From: DAMCAP01 sp964370205
Lineage (GTDB): Bacteria > Bacillota > Clostridia > Oscillospirales > Ruminococcaceae
Direction of reading: 5' to 3'
Assembly (NCBI GenBank): GCA_964370205.1
Contig: CAYJIK010000046.1
Coordinates: forward strand, 1-15,927
DNA: 15,927 bases
Shown here: positions 13,483 to 15,927 of the stretch, in pieces
Numbering within the stretch: the first letter of the stretch is position 1
Layout of the letters: every line of letters starts with the position of its first letter
Made by a program: the position numbers and the translations under genes
Notes under the pieces: generated by a model
Seen by the model: only the letters and a program-made list of their open reading frames with translations
Database searches by the model: none
Told to the model about the DNA's origin: nothing

Positions 13483-13938
13483 CTACAGATTACTACCCAA
13501 CTGCCTAACCATTTCATACACCGCCACCGCTACAGTGTTGGACAGATTTAGACTGCGTGCGCCCTCTATCATGGGGAGTTTCACAGAGCGGTCGGTGTTC
13601 TGTGCCAGTATGTCGGCGGACAGTCCCCTGTCCTCTCGTCCAAATACGAGGTATGCGCCGTCGGGGTAGTCCACAGCGGTGTAGAGTTGCTTTGCCTTTG
13701 TTGTGAAGCAGAAAAGCTCAGCGCCTATGTTCTTTTCTAAGAAGTCGCTGTAAGATGTGTAGCGGTGAATTGTAAGCAGGTGCCAGTAGTCAAGTCCTGC
13801 ACGCTTTAGCTTCGAGTCGGTTATCTCAAAGCCTAAAGGTTCAACAAGATGAAGCACAGCCCCTGTTGCGGCGCAGGTTCTGGCAATATTGCCGGTATTT
13901 TGCGGTATTTGCGGTTCAACCAATACTATATTAATCAT
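13483..13938 (-). CDS. trmL: tRNA (cytidine(34)/uridine-2'-O)-methyltransferase TrmL
   Basis: A 151-residue SPOUT methyltransferase, close to the usual TrmL length. TrmL (YibK/CspR) 2'-O-methylates the wobble nucleotide of tRNA-Leu isoacceptors using S-adenosylmethionine. Motif 1 PQIPQNTGNIARTC (9-22) carries the conserved Asn and Arg. Motif 2 LVFGREDRGL (97-106) and motif 3 LPMIEGARSLNLSNTVA (121-137) form the knotted cofactor site. No TRAM or other RNA-binding extension is present, as expected. The start at 13938 has no Shine-Dalgarno site, and a promoter is positioned so that transcription may begin at or next to the ATG. The stop codon TAG lies inside a CTGTAGGGGG repeat end. The last residues (QLGSNL) may therefore have been altered by repeat insertion. 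Confidence 0.95.
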   Translation of the reverse strand: MINIVLVEPQIPQNTGNIARTCAATGAVLHLVEPLGFEITDSKLKRAGLDYWHLLTIHRYTSYSDFLEKNIGAELFCFTTKAKQLYTAVDYPDGAYLVFGREDRGLSADILAQNTDRSVKLPMIEGARSLNLSNTVAVAVYEMVRQLGSNL

Positions 13939-13944
13939 AACATT

Positions 13945-13973
13945 ATTTAACTATAATAAGGTGAAAATGTCAA
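13945..13973 (-). promoter_or_regulatory. Probable trmL promoter, possibly leaderless transcript
   Basis: On the minus strand a perfect -35 TTGACA (13973-13968), a 17-nt spacer and -10 TTAAAT (13950-13945, four of six) put the start point about 6-7 nt later, at or very near the A of the trmL ATG (13938). The absence of any Shine-Dalgarno site agrees with a leaderless mRNA. Confidence 0.55.
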
Positions 13974-14132
13974 GTATACTGGGGGAAATACAGCTTTTTG
14001 AAGCAGTCCGAGGGAACGAAAAATTCAGAGCTTTACTTTGGAGTTGAGTTTGATGGACGGTGTTTGTGAGGCTGTCCCCTGTTTGGGTCAATTTTTACTG
14101 ATGTGAGATTGTGAATTTTTGGCTAGTTTACG

Positions 14133-14161
14133 TTGCATACAGCTTTGAGTTGTGCTATAAT
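14133..14161 (+). promoter_or_regulatory. Extended -10 promoter for the repeat lipoprotein
   Basis: TATAAT at 14156-14161 is preceded by TG-C (an extended -10) and, at 17-nt spacing, by TTGCAT (14133-14138, a partial -35). The transcript would start near 14168 and reach the ATG after about 29 nt, through AGAAAGGGA. It diverges from the trmL promoter across roughly 160 bp. Confidence 0.7.
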
Positions 14162-14196
14162 GCGCAAATACACGATAGAAAGGGAATGATTAAACC

Positions 14197-15762
14197 ATGA
14201 AAAGTTTGAAAGGTTCTAACAGAATAATAACGGTGGTTTTAACGATGATAGCAGTGCTCTGTCTGCTGACTGCCTGTGACAGCGGTACACCGAGTTCGCC
14301 CGAGCCATTCGAGGGGCTTGACGGCAGTTGGGATAACCATGATGTCGAAATGAGCTTGACGACAGATGCTAGCGGTGGCTTTGTACTGTACGACGCTGAA
14401 GGTGAGATAAGCGGCGGTTATATCATCGACGAAGATGAGGGCAGTATCACCATTGAGGGAGATAATGGAGCTTCTTATTCAGGGAGCATTGACAGCGACG
14501 GCGACATCTCCTTTGGCGCATTTGACGGCTACTTTGTGAAAACCGAGAGCATAAGCTATAAGTTGAGTGACAATAAGGGCGGTACAACTGACGACGGTGA
14601 CACCTCCCCTATCGGCGCATGGGACAATGACGAGGCGGCGGTTAGCATTGTGTTTGATGACGAGGGCGTGTTTACGCTGAGTGACGAAGAAAACGAGCTT
14701 AGAGGTACATACACACACGAGTTCCTGTCCGGCGAGATTGTACTGGAGAGCGGCGACCTTCGCTCGACAGGTAACACGGAAACTGTTGACGGTAGCGTTA
14801 TCATTATCATAGATGACTATATCGGGTCTTTCTACAGAGTGTTTGAGCCGTACTATGTCATAGAGGACGGCCAGGGCGGAGGAAATAAAGTCGGCGGTTG
14901 GCTGTCTGACGCTACTGATACACTTGTCGGCATGTGGGACAACAACGATGTCGAAATGAGCCTACAGGCGCACAGCGACGGCAGTTTCACTCTGTATGAC
15001 ACAGCAGGTGAAACAGATGGTACATACACATTTGATAGCGATAGCGGCAACCTTACACTGGTTACAAACGGCGGTGACAGTTACCATGGCTACTATGACA
15101 GTGACGGCGACATATCGCTGAACGATTACGCAGGCTACTTCTGGGCGACGGACAGTTTGATGTACACAGGGAACGGCGGTGGTACACCGTCTACCACAAC
15201 CTCGACACCTTCCACTGCCACGGACGGAGAGCGTATCTATATACAAAACGTCTGGTCAAACGATGATGAGCGCATGAGCATACACTTCTACTATGACAGT
15301 GGTGGAGTGATGATCTACACCGAGCAGGAGAGTGTCCGTGGCGAATACACATTTGACGAGGCGGCTCGAACAGTTGAGATAACCTACAGCGGTAACACCT
15401 ACTACGGCAGTTTTGACGCTGAAGCGTCACTGTTCATAGAGGGTATGGACGGCAAGTTTACTATTTCGGGTAGGGCGCTTTACTTCCCGATTGAGTCGAT
15501 AAACAGCGACGCTTTCGTAGGTACATGGAGACCTGATGAAAGTTTGGACGCAACATTCTACGTTGTTGTGGATAACGTGGGTAACTGGACGGCGTATGAC
15601 AAATCGTCAGGCTCTGCGATTAACTCGGGCATGATTGTGGAGTCAAGCGCTTCGCAATATTTACTGCTAGATAACGGCGGAAACGAGTTTGGCGCCTTCT
15701 TCGATTTCGATATAGGAGTTTGGTTGATGGACGATGTCGGTGCGTTTTATCTGGAGTACTAG
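14197..15762 (+). CDS. Lipoprotein with five tandem beta-rich repeat domains
   Basis: A 521-residue acidic surface lipoprotein. The signal peptide has basic residues, a hydrophobic core (10-24) and lipobox LTAC with Cys27. The mature part is five related units, each starting with a G-x-W or N-x-W signature: Trp45, Trp142, Trp247, Trp353 and Trp444. Each unit continues with an Asp/Asn-rich turn, a strand with F-x-L-Y-D, a G-x-Y strand and a closing strand ending Y or F. Units 1 and 3 are closest (WDN-x-DVEMSL, then DSDGDIS at 99-105 and 301-307). A TPSTTTSTPST linker (330-340) precedes unit 4. The pattern recalls small lipocalin-like or DUF5640-type domains of Clostridia lipoproteins, which is an inference. 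The function is unknown; ligand binding at the cell surface is plausible. GAAAGGGA lies 11 nt before the ATG. It is the only plus-strand gene here. Confidence 0.88.
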   Translation: MKSLKGSNRIITVVLTMIAVLCLLTACDSGTPSSPEPFEGLDGSWDNHDVEMSLTTDASGGFVLYDAEGEISGGYIIDEDEGSITIEGDNGASYSGSIDSDGDISFGAFDGYFVKTESISYKLSDNKGGTTDDGDTSPIGAWDNDEAAVSIVFDDEGVFTLSDEENELRGTYTHEFLSGEIVLESGDLRSTGNTETVDGSVIIIIDDYIGSFYRVFEPYYVIEDGQGGGNKVGGWLSDATDTLVGMWDNNDVEMSLQAHSDGSFTLYDTAGETDGTYTFDSDSGNLTLVTNGGDSYHGYYDSDGDISLNDYAGYFWATDSLMYTGNGGGTPSTTTSTPSTATDGERIYIQNVWSNDDERMSIHFYYDSGGVMIYTEQESVRGEYTFDEAARTVEITYSGNTYYGSFDAEASLFIEGMDGKFTISGRALYFPIESINSDAFVGTWRPDESLDATFYVVVDNVGNWTAYDKSSGSAINSGMIVESSASQYLLLDNGGNEFGAFFDFDIGVWLMDDVGAFYLEY

Positions 15763-15872
15763 GACGACCGATAATGCGTAGCCGGTATGTGGCTGCGGAT
15801 ATTGAGATAGTTTAGCGTTTAGAAAAGAGTCTGTGACGAAATAGAATTGATTTCGTTAATTTGGCTAAATTT

Positions 15873-15903
15873 CGTAGGGGCGGTCCTATGTGACCGCCCG
15901 AAA
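15873..15903. repeat. GGGCGGTC/GACCGCCC hairpin module at right edge
   Basis: CGTAGG followed by a perfect 8-bp stem GGGCGGTC (15878-15885) / GACCGCCC (15892-15899), loop CTATGT, then GAAACC. It is the same module as at 221-241, 2772-2793 and 6614-6634. It lies about 110 bp past the repeat lipoprotein stop. No strong terminator was found between them, only weak stems near 15777-15795 and 15838-15856. Confidence 0.8.
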
Positions 15904-15927
15904 CCGTGGTTTTTACCATTAGTTTCG

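Noticed and set aside
15777..15856. Terminator after the repeat lipoprotein
   Set aside because: The two stems found (CGTAGCC/GGCTGCG and CGAAAT/ATTTCG) are short or AT-rich and lack a proper T-run.
1..15927. tRNA, rRNA or known riboswitch genes
   Set aside because: I found no T-loop GGTTCRANNCC context with an acceptor stem, no rRNA-like stretch, and no recognisable riboswitch core on either strand.

Overview
The window looks like a Gram-positive, low-to-mid-GC Clostridia chromosome, probably an uncultured Oscillospirales-type gut anaerobe. This is inferred from gene content (ClpE-type unfoldase with a Cys4 finger, DegV, CvpA, a probable DUF4358 lipoprotein, repeat lipoproteins), from GAAAGGA-type Shine-Dalgarno sites and sigma-A TTGACA/TATAAT promoters, and from the dense palindromic intergenic repeats. 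It is a draft scaffold: there is a 10-N gap at 12950-12959.

Layout. Ten of eleven protein genes lie on the minus strand. Read right to left along transcription they are: trmL (tRNA 2'-O-methyltransferase), a DegV fatty-acid-binding protein, an MBL-fold hydrolase of the RNase Z type, a membrane-anchored SGNH hydrolase, a DUF4358-like lipoprotein, a small four-helix membrane protein, a CvpA-family protein, a clpE-like unfoldase, pgk, and the first 27 codons of tpiA, which runs off the left edge. The only plus-strand gene (14197-15762) is a lipoprotein with five tandem beta-rich domains; it diverges from trmL.

The genes are mostly housekeeping. The unusual content is between them. Intergenic gaps of 0.2 to 1.3 kb are packed with a mosaic repeat family made of short, interchangeable hairpin modules. 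Three long copies (215-760, 2280-2805 inverted, 6025-6640 inverted) keep a similar module order, but the hairpin cores differ. Several stems show paired, compensatory changes between copies. The repeats separate pgk from tpiA by about 770 bp, and at trmL the repeat end supplies the stop codon.

A second, distinct element (about 145-160 nt) forms the 5' leader of both clpE and the SGNH hydrolase gene. Each copy lies between a recognisable sigma-A promoter (TTGACA-N18-TAAAAT and the perfect TTGACA-N17-TATAAT) and the ribosome-binding site. Each contains a 10-bp A/T hairpin, a conserved block and a closing long-range stem. This is the best candidate for an undescribed shared cis-regulatory RNA, though a small mobile repeat inserted in leaders is a serious alternative. 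Other candidate structures are a three-way-junction fold upstream of cvpA, a palindromic operator inside the clpE promoter, a possibly leaderless trmL transcript, and a pair of mutually exclusive hairpins at 10336-10376.
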